In this document: positions 1-8,769 of the stretch, piece by piece
Position numbering within the stretch: position 1 is the stretch's first letter
Layout: the number at the start of each line of letters is the position of its first letter
DNA from: PALSA-243 sp036268375
Lineage (GTDB): Bacteria; Acidobacteriota; Terriglobia; Bryobacterales; Bryobacteraceae
DNA: 64,000 bases
Assembly (NCBI GenBank): GCA_036268375.1
Contig: DATAUH010000080.1
Span: 1 to 64,000, forward strand
Direction of reading: 5' to 3'
Notes under the pieces: model-generated
Told to the model about the DNA's origin: nothing
Databases searched by the model: none
What the model saw: the letters and a program-made list of their open reading frames with translations, nothing else
Position numbers and translations under genes: made by a program

Positions 1-251
1 CGTATGCGGCGGTGGTATTTCTAAATACGGAGATGGGCGCGCATATCGCGGCGGCTGGATGGCGGGAGTGGCATCCCGGCGAGACGCATTACCTCGATAC
101 GGTTTTCTACGGCGAGTACAACTCCTCCGGCGCGGGCGGCAAGCGCGAAGGACGCGATCCGCACACGAAATTTCTGACCGCGAGGGAAGCGGCGCAGTAT
201 GAGGCGCGGCGATTTCTGGCGGGAACGGACGGTTGGGATCCGACGCGATAG
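1..251 (+). CDS. Pectinesterase (pectin methylesterase), C-terminal fragment
   Basis: The reading frame is open at the left edge of the window, so only about the last 82 residues are present. They match the end of the right-handed beta-helix of carbohydrate esterase family 8: a strand with VVFLNTEMG, then GW..W, then the YGEYNSSGAG segment, and a tail with FLAGTDGWDP. Family members remove methyl esters from homogalacturonan, usually outside the cytoplasm. The catalytic Asp/Gln residues lie upstream, outside the window, so activity cannot be judged. It converges on the nicotinamidase gene with one base between the two stops. Confidence 0.85.
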   Translation, partial: YAAVVFLNTEMGAHIAAAGWREWHPGETHYLDTVFYGEYNSSGAGGKREGRDPHTKFLTAREAAQYEARRFLAGTDGWDPTR

Positions 252-252
252 A

Positions 253-837
253 TCAGGCGTCGCAGAGGGCGGCGGAGGTCAGCAGTTGCACGCCGGATGC
301 CTGCATTTCGGAGAGGGATTCGCGGGTCTGCTGCGCCTGCAACCCTGCGATTGCATCGGTGACGATGGCTACGGGCTTGGCGAGTTTCAGAAGTCCGCGC
401 ACCGCGTGATGCACACAGATTTCGGTGACGACGCCATAGACAACGTAGCGATCGGCCGCCAGATGGTAGAGCACGCGGGCGAGGTTGGGGGCATCGAACG
501 CGTTCAGGGTCTGCTTTTCCAGGATGATCTGGCGCGCGCCGTCGAGCGAGAGATGGTGCTCGCGGTTGGGGACCACCACGCGTCGATCGAACAGCGTGGA
601 TTCGGGCTTGCGCTGCCCGAGAGTGCCGGCGACGCAGTGATGCGGCCATTGGCGAAACTCGGGATCGTCTTCGGCATGGGCATCAACGGTGGAGATTACG
701 GGGATGCCTCGCTCAGCGGCGGTACGGTTAAGGTGGGCAATCACGGGTACGATGCGCTCCGCTCGAGGGACATAGAGGGAGCCCGAAGGGTAGACGAAAT
801 CGAGCTGCGTGTCGACGTCGAAGAAGACCGTTTTCAT
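253..837 (-). CDS. pncA: Nicotinamidase / isochorismatase-family hydrolase
   Basis: The 194-residue protein has the cysteine-hydrolase fold of nicotinamidases, which deamidate nicotinamide to nicotinate in the cytoplasm. The catalytic triad is visible as Asp9 (in DTQLDF), Lys108 and Cys141 (in TEICVHH). Probable metal ligands are Asp52, His54 and His67, as in family metal-binding patterns. Its start overlaps the stop of the upstream nicotinate phosphoribosyltransferase gene by 4 bases, so the two are very likely translated together. That pairing (PncA then PncB, the Preiss-Handler salvage route to NAD) makes nicotinamidase much more likely than isochorismatase. Confidence 0.9.
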   Translation of the reverse strand: MKTVFFDVDTQLDFVYPSGSLYVPRAERIVPVIAHLNRTAAERGIPVISTVDAHAEDDPEFRQWPHHCVAGTLGQRKPESTLFDRRVVVPNREHHLSLDGARQIILEKQTLNAFDAPNLARVLYHLAADRYVVYGVVTEICVHHAVRGLLKLAKPVAIVTDAIAGLQAQQTRESLSEMQASGVQLLTSAALCDA

Positions 838-2147
838 GGCTTGAGATTGCGGCGCGTGCGTTCGATCAGGTCGCGCAGTTCGCGGCTATAGATGACGGGC
901 CAGGGCTCGGCGGGATCGAGCGAGCGCAGGGCGGGGCTGAGTTTGGCCAGGGACTCCGCGGCGCGGGCGCGCGAGGCTTCGAGTGACGGCAGGGGCTCGA
1001 CGAGATGACCGCCAAGGATGACAGGGCGCAGGAGAGCTTCACCGCGGCCGCACTCGCCGGAACGGGCGATAACGTCGCGGGCTTCATCTCGAAATACCTG
1101 CTTGGCGCCGGGGACCGTGACTTTGTCGTGACTGAATTTCGCGGTAAAGCGCTTAATACCTTCGATGTTGAGTTCGACGATTTTGTAGATGGCGCTGAGC
1201 GATGGCGCATCGTACGAGGTGGCGAGGTGGGTGCCAACGCCAAAGGAATCGATGGGAGCGCCGGAAGCCACGAGGTCGCGGATTTTGTACTCGTCGAGAT
1301 CGCCGGAGGCCATGATTTTGGCATCGCGGAGGCCGGCTTCGTCGAGGATGGCGCGAGTTTGACGCGAGAGCGAATCGAAATCGCCGCTATCGATGCGAAC
1401 GCCCCACAGGGGGGCGCCGAGTTTGGCGGCATGGCGTGCGCCTTCAAGCGTATCGTAGGTATCCAGCAACTGCACGGTGGATTCGCCGAGTGTGGCCTGA
1501 AGTTTGCGGAAGGCCTCCATTTCGCAGGCGAACGACATAACCCAGGCGTGAGCGGATGTGCCGGATAAAGGAATTCCGAACTGCATACCGGCCAGGGCGT
1601 TGCTGGTGGCGGAACAGCCGCCGATATAAGCGGCGCGGGCGCCGAGCACTCCGGCTTCGGGAGTATGCGCGCGCCGGGTGCCGAATTCGACCACGTCGCG
1701 GCCCTGCGCGGCCTCCACGCAGCGAGCGGCCTTGGAGGCGATCAGGGTGGGAAAGGAGATTGCGGAAAGAAGGTAAGTTTCGGGGATCTGAGCTTCAATA
1801 ACGGGCGCGCGTACACTAAGCACGGGCTCATTCGTGAAGAGGACAGTGCCCTCGGGGACAGCGAAGAGATCGCCGGTGAAGCGGAAATTACGCAAGTAAT
1901 CGAAAAACTCGGGCTTCACGTGGCGGAACTGGGAGAGGCGGCGGATGTAGTCGATCTCTTCGGCGGTGAACTGGAGGTTGAGGAGGTAATCGACGATACG
2001 GTGCAGGCCCGCCGCAATCACGTAGTTGCGATTGGGCGGCAGCCTCCGGATGGTGAACTCGAAAGTGGCGATCTGAGAGGTTTTGGCGGCCTGGAAATAC
2101 CCGGCCGCCATGGTGAGTTCGTAAAGATCGGTGAGAAGCGCATTCAT
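834..2147 (-). CDS. pncB: Nicotinate phosphoribosyltransferase
   Basis: The 437-residue length is normal for the family. It joins nicotinate to PRPP, with ATP hydrolysis, giving nicotinate mononucleotide for NAD synthesis. Visible family signatures are the GTRRAH segment at residues 156-161, the SGTSAH segment at 195-200 that carries the phosphorylated histidine, a GVRIDSGD phosphate-binding loop, and FGVGTHLATS near residue 305. The N-terminal LLTDLYELTMA start is typical. It is the first gene of a two-gene salvage operon with the nicotinamidase. Confidence 0.95.
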   Translation of the reverse strand: MNALLTDLYELTMAAGYFQAAKTSQIATFEFTIRRLPPNRNYVIAAGLHRIVDYLLNLQFTAEEIDYIRRLSQFRHVKPEFFDYLRNFRFTGDLFAVPEGTVLFTNEPVLSVRAPVIEAQIPETYLLSAISFPTLIASKAARCVEAAQGRDVVEFGTRRAHTPEAGVLGARAAYIGGCSATSNALAGMQFGIPLSGTSAHAWVMSFACEMEAFRKLQATLGESTVQLLDTYDTLEGARHAAKLGAPLWGVRIDSGDFDSLSRQTRAILDEAGLRDAKIMASGDLDEYKIRDLVASGAPIDSFGVGTHLATSYDAPSLSAIYKIVELNIEGIKRFTAKFSHDKVTVPGAKQVFRDEARDVIARSGECGRGEALLRPVILGGHLVEPLPSLEASRARAAESLAKLSPALRSLDPAEPWPVIYSRELRDLIERTRRNLKP

Positions 2148-2204
2148 GCGGCTATTTATAGGCCGCAGAGGCGCTGAGGCATTCAGAAGAAATGGGCACG
2201 CGGC

Positions 2205-3527
2205 TTACTTCTTCGCCGGAGTTGCGGCGGCCTGTTCCTTAATGCCGCCCACGGCTGCCTTCAGATCATCCACGGACTTCGCGTCTAGCTGGTAGATGCT
2301 CGGTTCACCCTCTCGCGTCGCAAAATAATCGTCGCCTTGTTTGGTGACGGTCACTTTTTCGACGCGCTTGCCGCTGTTGGATGTGACGGTTGCCTGGAAA
2401 ACCTGCCCGCCGCCGCCCTTTTCGACGAATTTGGTAGCGCTGAGGTCGCGCAGCTTGTCGATCAGGCTCTGGACGCTGGTGTTGTCCATGGTTTTGTTGC
2501 CCATCGTCCACTTGTCGCCCGATTTGGTGTAAACGGCGCCGTTGACGTCGAGTTTAGTGGGGTCGCTGAAGCCGAAATCGAAGAGCTTCTTGTTGCGGAA
2601 ATCGTCGAGGCCTTTATCGAGGGCGTCGCCGACGTCAGATGTGATCTTATAAACGCCGTCTACGACGCTGCTCTTGGCGTAGTAATTCTTATCTTTGTCT
2701 TTGCGGACGTCAATGGTCTGTGTACCGCTGGAATCCGTGACGGACGCAGTCGCGACCTTCGTTCCGCCCGCGAAACCGGCGGCGGCTTTCTTAGCATCGT
2801 CGGGTGAGATGGTGGCATCCATCTTCGCGTCCTTCAATTTCGTGACCAGGCCATCGACGGCTGCATTATCGGCGCGCAAAGGACGGGGCTTCAGGATTTC
2901 CCACTCGTTCTGGCCGTTCTTGCCGAACTCCAGGGGAGCGCCTTTGGCAGTTAGTCCTACGCGCGTGAGTTTGTCGGAATCGAAGGTAAGCAGGCGTTTG
3001 TCACGGAGATCGTTCACGCCCTTATCGAGCCCGGTTTTAACAAAACTGAAGACGGTGTAGACGTGGGAATCGTTGGGGAGCTTGGCATAGGCGCCAGAGT
3101 TATTGGGCGTATCGTCGCCGACGAGAATTTCGTTGGTTTTGCCGTCTTTGCGGCTCACGGTGACATCGAGGGCCGGGTGGGTGAGGCCGTAGGGGCTGAA
3201 ATCGGTGGCTTTGTCCTCGATGGTTTTGTCGGCTGTGATGGACGTGAGTGCGGTGGCGAGGGAACTGGACGCGTCGGGATCGGCGCCGAGATCCTTGGGC
3301 TGAACGAGACGCCACTTGCCCGTGGCGCGGCTGATTTCGACGGTATCGCCGTTGGCGTGCTGGATCTTAATGCTTTGGATCTGATCTTCCGGGATTGTAA
3401 CGATTTTGGTCTCGTTAGTAGCCGGGGTCTTGGCCGCGGAGGCGGCTTCCTTCTTATTGGAATACCAGATCACGCCGCCGAGAACCACGAGCAGTGCGAC
3501 GGAGATGAGTAGTCCCTTGGGTTTCAT
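2205..3527 (-). CDS. DUF4340 domain protein of the Gld-type ABC locus
   Basis: The 440-residue protein has one N-terminal membrane segment (about residues 5-23) followed by a large, probably periplasmic, region with repeated beta-rich DUF4340-type units. Phrases such as TKLDVNGAVYTKSG and LRDLSATKFV recur in two halves, suggesting an internal duplication. It is the last gene of a four-gene minus-strand operon, 60 bases after the GldG-like gene. DUF4340 proteins often accompany GldG-type transporters, where their role is unknown. A lysine/alanine-rich tail ends the protein. Confidence 0.8.
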   Translation of the reverse strand: MKPKGLLISVALLVVLGGVIWYSNKKEAASAAKTPATNETKIVTIPEDQIQSIKIQHANGDTVEISRATGKWRLVQPKDLGADPDASSSLATALTSITADKTIEDKATDFSPYGLTHPALDVTVSRKDGKTNEILVGDDTPNNSGAYAKLPNDSHVYTVFSFVKTGLDKGVNDLRDKRLLTFDSDKLTRVGLTAKGAPLEFGKNGQNEWEILKPRPLRADNAAVDGLVTKLKDAKMDATISPDDAKKAAAGFAGGTKVATASVTDSSGTQTIDVRKDKDKNYYAKSSVVDGVYKITSDVGDALDKGLDDFRNKKLFDFGFSDPTKLDVNGAVYTKSGDKWTMGNKTMDNTSVQSLIDKLRDLSATKFVEKGGGGQVFQATVTSNSGKRVEKVTVTKQGDDYFATREGEPSIYQLDAKSVDDLKAAVGGIKEQAAATPAKK

Positions 3528-3587
3528 GTGAGCCTCAAAATGGGCGCTCGCCGGGCGGGCTTGCGCACGCCCGGAAAGAGGCGCCAG

Positions 3588-5021
3588 TTATCTACGTTTC
3601 CACCATGCAGCCAAGCCGAAGGCAACCACCGCGCCGGGGAATACCAGGATGCTAAGCCAGAAGATCATGTTCAACTTCTGCGTAGTGACATTCAGCGGGC
3701 GGTCTTCGGTCTCTTTGGGACGGATGGAGATGAGGTCTTCATCCGAAGAAAGCCAGTTGACCATGTTGGAGAACAGATCGCGGTTGCCGAGCTGGCGCGA
3801 TCCGGTAAAGCTATTTGTGGCCCAGCTGGAGGAGCCAATCACTACGATACGGCCGGGCGTAGCCCCTGTGAGCGTGCCGGCGGCCGCAAGCGTGAGTGGA
3901 CCTTTCTTTCCCTTCTTGGGATCCACCTGCCCACCGGGACCGATTTCGGTTACCGCGATGCTGTCATCGCCGGTACCGAATAGTTTCGTAGCGCTACCCT
4001 TTGCGCCGCTTTTCAGATCGAGCGAGCGCGAGATGGGGAAGGCAGTGGGGACGCGCGTTAGCGGCTGCACGATGGGGTGCGATTCGTATTGCAGGATCAT
4101 GGGGACTTCAGGTCCAAGGCTGAAGATCTGGCCGACGCCGCTGAGGTCGAGGACGAGATCGGCGTTTACGGTGACGCCCCAATCGGCGAGAGCTTTATCC
4201 AGGTCAGGTTGTGCTGCGGCGGCTTCGGTGCGGCCGATCCGCAGAGTCTCATCGAGCATGATGAGCGCGTGGCCGCCGCCTTCGACGTAGTTACGAATAG
4301 CATTGACAACGGCGGGCGGATAGGCCAGCTGCGGTCCGGCGATGACGAGGACCGTGCAATCTTTGGGAATTTCCACGGAGCCGACGGGAGCGGGTGCTTG
4401 TCCGACGGAGAGAGATTTGCCCGTTTCAGGTTTGGCGGTGGGCTGCAGTTTCTCTTCACGGACTTTGTAGTTATCGCGTTCGAGCACCTGCTTGAGGACG
4501 CTCATGCCGGAGGATTCGGTGTCATCGACGGTGTGCTCACCAGCGGCGTTGAGAAAGAGGATGTTGCGGTCGCCGGTTTTGACGACGCGGATGATGGCGC
4601 CGGTGATCTCTTGTTCGGTGAGGGTCTTGGCGGACTCTTTCTTGGCGCCGTTTTCAACGATGATGGGGGAATCGCTGCGGAAACCGAGAGCGCGCGCGTC
4701 CTGCGGTTTGCGCACGGGATCGATGTATTTGACGTGGATTTCGGGCGAGAGGTTCGAGTAGCGGTCGAGAGTATCGTGCGCGTTAGGAAAGCTGCCAGTT
4801 TCGCCGAAATAGGTGAGAGTGATGTCGTTCTTGAGACCTTTGGCGACCTTTATTGTCTGGTCGGAAAGGCTGAACTGCTTATTGTGAGTGGAATCGTACG
4901 ACTTATCGTAACGGTTGGCGAGAAAGTTAATGGCCCCGAGAACGCCGATAATGACGATCGTATAAATCGTCGCATATCCAGCGAATCTGGCTTGACGCGA
5001 CTTAGTCCAGTTAGCCGCCAT
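3588..5021 (-). CDS. GldG-like ABC transporter auxiliary protein
   Basis: The 477-residue protein has a membrane helix near residues 17-35, a long extracytoplasmic region of the ABC-type uncharacterised transport/GldG type, and a second membrane helix before a short basic tail (AAWWKRR). The central region has the expected alternating pattern (VLVIAGPQLAYPP, then GGHALIMLDE). It starts one base after the permease stop, and its ribosome-binding site (GGAGG) lies inside the end of the permease gene, implying coupled translation. In Bacteroidetes the homologue acts with GldA/GldF in gliding. Here no other gliding genes are seen, so a general envelope function is more likely. Confidence 0.85.
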   Translation of the reverse strand: MAANWTKSRQARFAGYATIYTIVIIGVLGAINFLANRYDKSYDSTHNKQFSLSDQTIKVAKGLKNDITLTYFGETGSFPNAHDTLDRYSNLSPEIHVKYIDPVRKPQDARALGFRSDSPIIVENGAKKESAKTLTEQEITGAIIRVVKTGDRNILFLNAAGEHTVDDTESSGMSVLKQVLERDNYKVREEKLQPTAKPETGKSLSVGQAPAPVGSVEIPKDCTVLVIAGPQLAYPPAVVNAIRNYVEGGGHALIMLDETLRIGRTEAAAAQPDLDKALADWGVTVNADLVLDLSGVGQIFSLGPEVPMILQYESHPIVQPLTRVPTAFPISRSLDLKSGAKGSATKLFGTGDDSIAVTEIGPGGQVDPKKGKKGPLTLAAAGTLTGATPGRIVVIGSSSWATNSFTGSRQLGNRDLFSNMVNWLSSDEDLISIRPKETEDRPLNVTTQKLNMIFWLSILVFPGAVVAFGLAAWWKRR

Positions 5022-5022
5022 T

Positions 5023-5790
5023 TTAGGACCTCCACCGTAGCGATTCCATAGATCGCGACGTCAGGAAGAGCGCGAAGAAGATCATGGAGAAGTAAAAGAT
5101 AACGTCCTTGATGCTCAACAGACCTTTGGAGAAATTATCCAGGTGGGTCACGATGGACAGATAGCCGACGACTTGGGAAACTACGCCGTTATCGAAGGCT
5201 GTGAACCAGTTGAGTAAGTAAAGCAACAGGCACACAAAGAAAGTTACGCCTCCGGCGATAATCTGGTTGCGCGTGGTGGTGGAGATGAACTCACCGATGG
5301 CGAGCAGACAGCCGCCCTGCAGGATCAGGCCAAGATAGGCAACGAGGACCGGCTGCAGATCGGGTTTCCCCCACAGGAACAGAATGGCGATATTGATCAG
5401 CGACATTCCAAGGATGCAGAGAAACAACAACATCGCGCCCAGCCATTTACCGAGTATGATCTCGTTGTCCTTGACGGGAGAAGTGAGGAGTAATTCGATG
5501 GTTCCAGTGCGCTTCTCCTCGGCGATCAGGCGCATCGTGATCATAGGCACGAGGAAGAGCGTGATCGTTCCGGCAAAGCCAAGCAGCGGGCGAATGATGG
5601 AATCATTGACATTCATGGGCTGCTGCTGGCCCATCATCTGAGACTGCATGCTGAGGCGGATCATGTCGCGCGTCGCGACATAAAAAGTAAATCCGAAGAT
5701 CAAACCGAAGGCGGCCATCAACAAGTAAGCGATGGGCGACGCGAAGTAACTCTTGAGTTCCTTGCCGGCGATGAGAAAGATGTTTTTCAT
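5023..5790 (-). CDS. ABC transporter permease, GldF/ABC-2 type
   Basis: The 255-residue protein has about six predicted membrane helices and a characteristic opening, ending KELKSYFASPIAYLLMAAF after a short cytoplasmic stretch. The RLIAEEKRTGTIELLLTSPV segment is typical of ABC-2 permeases of the GldF/NosY type. A Met/Gln-rich extracytoplasmic loop follows the first helix. It lies between the ATPase (9-base gap) and the GldG-like protein (1-base gap), so it should form the membrane part of that transporter. The substrate is not indicated. Confidence 0.9.
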   Translation of the reverse strand: MKNIFLIAGKELKSYFASPIAYLLMAAFGLIFGFTFYVATRDMIRLSMQSQMMGQQQPMNVNDSIIRPLLGFAGTITLFLVPMITMRLIAEEKRTGTIELLLTSPVKDNEIILGKWLGAMLLFLCILGMSLINIAILFLWGKPDLQPVLVAYLGLILQGGCLLAIGEFISTTTRNQIIAGGVTFFVCLLLYLLNWFTAFDNGVVSQVVGYLSIVTHLDNFSKGLLSIKDVIFYFSMIFFALFLTSRSMESLRWRS

Positions 5791-5799
5791 GCTTGTCTC

Positions 5800-6810
5800 T
5801 TATTGTGGTTGGACCTCGGCTGGCGTTTCCGGTTCGGCCGGAGCTGCCGGCAGAGCCGACTTCTGTTCAGACGCAGTCAACTGTAGGAAAATATCTTCGA
5901 GGCTGGAGCCGACGGACGCCAATTCGCTGAGATTCCATCCGGCGTTGACTACGGCGCGAGCGAGGTCGGCGCGAATCTGGCGGCCTTGCAGGCTCTCGAT
6001 TTCGAAACGGAGGCGGCCGTCTTTGGGCTCTTTGGCGAGGACGCGGCTGACGCCCGAGATCTGCTCCAGACGCTGCTGAGCTTCGGAAACGGTGGGGTTC
6101 CCGGCGCCGGATTCGATTTCAACAGCGATGGCTTCGGAGCCCCGCATGCGGTTGGTGAGGTTGGCGACCGTATCCATTGCCACCACGCGGCCCTGCGTGA
6201 TGATGATGACGCGCTCGCAAGACTGCTCCACTTCCGGCAGGATGTGGGTGCTGAGGATGATGGTGTGATCGCCGGCCAGTGAACGCAGCAGATCACGAAT
6301 TTCGATGATCTGTTTTGGGTCCAGTCCAGAGGTGGGTTCGTCGAGGATAAGCACGTCCGGGTTGTGAATGATGGCTTGGGCTAAGCCGACGCGCTGCCGA
6401 TAGCCTTTCGAAAGCTTGCCAATCAGCTTTTCGCGCACATCGCCGAGAGCGCATTTGGCGACCGAATCGTCGACGCGGCGCTTGATGTCTGCGTTCGAGA
6501 TCCCTTTGAGGCGGCCGACGAAGTCGAGGTATTCGTCCACGGCCATTTCGGGATACACTGGCGGCGTTTCCGGCAGGTAGCCGATGCGGCGCTTGACCTC
6601 CATGGGGTGCTCCACAACGTCGAAACCGGCGACGTTGGCTTTGCCTTCGGAGGGGGGAAGGAAGCAGGTGAGCATGCGCATTGTGGTGGTTTTTCCGGCG
6701 CCGTTGGGACCGAGAAAGCCCACGATCTGGCCCTTTTCCACCTCGAAAGAGATGTTATCCACCGCGACCGTGCGCGCGTATCGCTTGGTGAGACCTTCGA
6801 CTTTAATCAT
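5800..6810 (-). CDS. ABC transporter ATP-binding protein, GldA type
   Basis: The 336-residue ATPase shows Walker A (GPNGAGKTT), an LSKGYRQRVGLAQA signature and Walker B (LILDEPTSGLD). A C-terminal regulatory region and a Pro/Ala/Glu-rich tail follow. I chose the ATG at 6810, where the conserved MIKVEGLTKRY start occurs; an in-frame ATG at 6861 would add 17 residues with no family similarity. It is the first gene of the ATPase-permease-GldG-DUF4340 operon and energises that exporter. Confidence 0.92.
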   Translation of the reverse strand: MIKVEGLTKRYARTVAVDNISFEVEKGQIVGFLGPNGAGKTTTMRMLTCFLPPSEGKANVAGFDVVEHPMEVKRRIGYLPETPPVYPEMAVDEYLDFVGRLKGISNADIKRRVDDSVAKCALGDVREKLIGKLSKGYRQRVGLAQAIIHNPDVLILDEPTSGLDPKQIIEIRDLLRSLAGDHTIILSTHILPEVEQSCERVIIITQGRVVAMDTVANLTNRMRGSEAIAVEIESGAGNPTVSEAQQRLEQISGVSRVLAKEPKDGRLRFEIESLQGRQIRADLARAVVNAGWNLSELASVGSSLEDIFLQLTASEQKSALPAAPAEPETPAEVQPQ

Positions 6811-7272
6811 ATTGAGTACCAGACGTGAAAGACCCTGACTGGTTGTTGCATGGTAACGCAACCGGAGGCGCCCGAAGGCATCCGGCGGTAAAAAATGTCT
6901 GAAATTTCATCATAAGGACGCGCGGCAAGTCTTGTCAAATCAGCGACGGTAAGAATTTGTAAGATGCACAGCCATTTGCGATACCGCCGACGTGCGGTTT
7001 TTCCTTCGGCGTGGAGAGCAAGCCTGTGTAACCGGGCCTTCGGGCGGGGTGGCTAGAGCCTGATGTTTCGCGAATTTGTGAGTTGTGCCCGACTTATCCC
7101 CGTTGCATTAAGGCTCCAGTACGCGTGGGCTTTTCCGACGTCACATCATGGGCCAGTGTCCATAAACCGGAGCCGATGTAACCGCCGCTTACGAGGCGGG
7201 CCGGACCAAGCGGCGCTGGATTCGCGTGCGAGGCTCTCGTTTCCACCGCTACGTTATCCTCGTATTCTGTCC
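6811..7272. other. 462-base gene-free region, possible structured RNA
   Basis: This divergent region lies between the Gld ATPase and the sugar-importer ATPase. Codons in its second half can be read in frame with the importer, but that extension resembles no ATPase N-terminus. It has several pairing segments: GCC-TTCG-GGC at 7036-7045, GAGCCT at 7056-7061 with AGGCTC at 7111-7116, and GAGAGC near 7015 with GCTCTC near 7233. These could form a closed RNA of about 225 bases. I could not match it confidently to a known riboswitch or to 6S RNA. A weak TTGTCA at 6932 has no good -10 element. Confidence 0.35.
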
Positions 7273-8769
7273 ATGCCGCTGCTGGAAGCTGTTGGCATTT
7301 CGAAATCCTACTCCGGAGTGCGCGCGCTGAAGAGCGTTTCGTTTGAGCTGTGCGCGGGCGAAGTGCATGCGCTGGTAGGAGAGAATGGCGCGGGCAAATC
7401 GACGCTGATCAAAGTTGTGACGGGCGCGGTGCAACACGACGCGGGGTTGCTACGCATCGAAGGACGTGTGGTAGAGAACCACAACCCGGTACAGGCGCGT
7501 GCGCTGGGAGTCGCGGTGGTGTATCAGCAGCCAGCGCTGTTTCCGGATTTGACGGTGGCGGAGAATATCGCACTGGCGCTGGAATCGGGCGGAGCGTGGA
7601 GGCGCATTGATTGGAAGGCGCGGGCGCGCGTAACCCGCGAGGTGTTGGCGCGAGCTGGGGCGGAGATTTCGCCGGAGGCGCGGGTGTCGACGCTCAGCAT
7701 GCCGGAGCAGCAGATTGTCGAAATCGCAAAAGCCATCGGCGCGAAATCGAAGATTTTGATTCTGGATGAGCCGACGGCTTCGCTGACGGAACGCGAGGTG
7801 GAGCGGCTGTTTCAGGTGATCGCGACGCTGCGGGCGGAGGGCGTGGGAATTGTGTATATCTCGCACCGGTTGGAAGAAGTAGCGGCGATTGCGGACCGCG
7901 TGACGGTGCTGCGGGATGGCGAAACGATCGCGACGTGTCAGGCGAAGGGGCTCTCGCGCGCGGAACTGATCCGCATGATGGTGGGGCGTGAGATCGAGGC
8001 GATTTTTCCGAAGCGCGAAGTGCCAATCGGGGATGTCGCGCTCGAAGTCCGCGGTCTGACGTCTCGCGCAGCGGGTATTCGAGGCGTATCGTTCAAGGTG
8101 CGGGCGGGCGAGATTCTGGGGCTTGCCGGGTTGGTGGGGTCGGGCCGCACGGAATTGGCGGAGACGATCTTTGGACTGAACGAAGCGGACGCGGGCGAGA
8201 TTGTATTGAGCGGAAATACGGTGAGGATTGGTTCGCCGGCGGATGCGATTCGGCACAAGATCGGCTATGTGCCCGAGGATCGGCGGCAGCACGGCGTCGT
8301 GATGTCGATGGCCATTGCGGCTAACGTGAGCCTGGCGAATTTAGACAGCGTGAGCCGCCGCGGGCTGATCGATGGAGCCGTGGAAAACCAACTCGCGCGC
8401 AAGTATGTGGACCGCCTGAGCGTAAAGACGCCTTCCATTTTTGCCGAAACCGGCTCGCTTTCGGGGGGCAATCAGCAGAAAGTAGCGCTGGCTCGGTGGC
8501 TGGCGATTGAACCGCGCGTATTGATTCTGGATGAGCCGACACAGGGCGTGGATGTTGGCTCGAAATCGGAGATTCACCGGTTGATTGTCGATCTGGCCGA
8601 GCAGGGTGTGGCGATTGTGATGATCTCGTCGGAGATGCCGGAGATTCTGGGGATGAGCGACCGCATTGCGGTGATGCATGCGGGCCGCATTGCGGGAGTG
8701 CTGGGGCGCGGGGAGGCGACGCAGGAGAAGTTACTGGCTTTGGCGTTGGGCCACGGAGCAAGCAACTGA
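7273..8769 (+). CDS. Sugar ABC importer ATP-binding protein (RbsA/RhaT/LsrA-like)
   Basis: The 498-residue protein is a tandem ATPase of the CUT2 sugar-import family. The first half has a full Walker A (GENGAGKST) and the LILDEPTASL Walker B. The second half has the usual divergent Walker A (GLVGSGRTE), LSGGNQQKVALARW signature and LILDEPTQGVDVG. The start is set at the ATG at 7273 because MPLLEAVGISKSYSGV matches family starts; the longer frame from 7063 adds 70 unrelated residues. Its stop overlaps the next start (TGATG), so it heads a translationally coupled importer operon. Confidence 0.93.
   Translation: MPLLEAVGISKSYSGVRALKSVSFELCAGEVHALVGENGAGKSTLIKVVTGAVQHDAGLLRIEGRVVENHNPVQARALGVAVVYQQPALFPDLTVAENIALALESGGAWRRIDWKARARVTREVLARAGAEISPEARVSTLSMPEQQIVEIAKAIGAKSKILILDEPTASLTEREVERLFQVIATLRAEGVGIVYISHRLEEVAAIADRVTVLRDGETIATCQAKGLSRAELIRMMVGREIEAIFPKREVPIGDVALEVRGLTSRAAGIRGVSFKVRAGEILGLAGLVGSGRTELAETIFGLNEADAGEIVLSGNTVRIGSPADAIRHKIGYVPEDRRQHGVVMSMAIAANVSLANLDSVSRRGLIDGAVENQLARKYVDRLSVKTPSIFAETGSLSGGNQQKVALARWLAIEPRVLILDEPTQGVDVGSKSEIHRLIVDLAEQGVAIVMISSEMPEILGMSDRIAVMHAGRIAGVLGRGEATQEKLLALALGHGASN

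Noticed and set aside
199..891. Long plus-strand frame opposite the nicotinamidase gene
   Set aside because: It is the antisense shadow of a clearly recognised enzyme and has no family resemblance; high third-position GC creates such frames.
4077..5051. 324-residue plus-strand frame opposite the GldG-like gene
   Set aside because: Antisense to a well-supported operon gene, with biased Gly/Asp/Val composition and no recognisable domain.
2205..6810. Gliding motility locus
   Set aside because: The GldA/F/G-like genes are widespread in non-gliding bacteria and no other gliding genes are present here.
6990..7240. Definite 6S RNA or cobalamin riboswitch
   Set aside because: Size and some pairing fit 6S RNA, but conserved bubble sequences could not be placed, and the cobalamin core is absent; kept only as an uncertain structured region.
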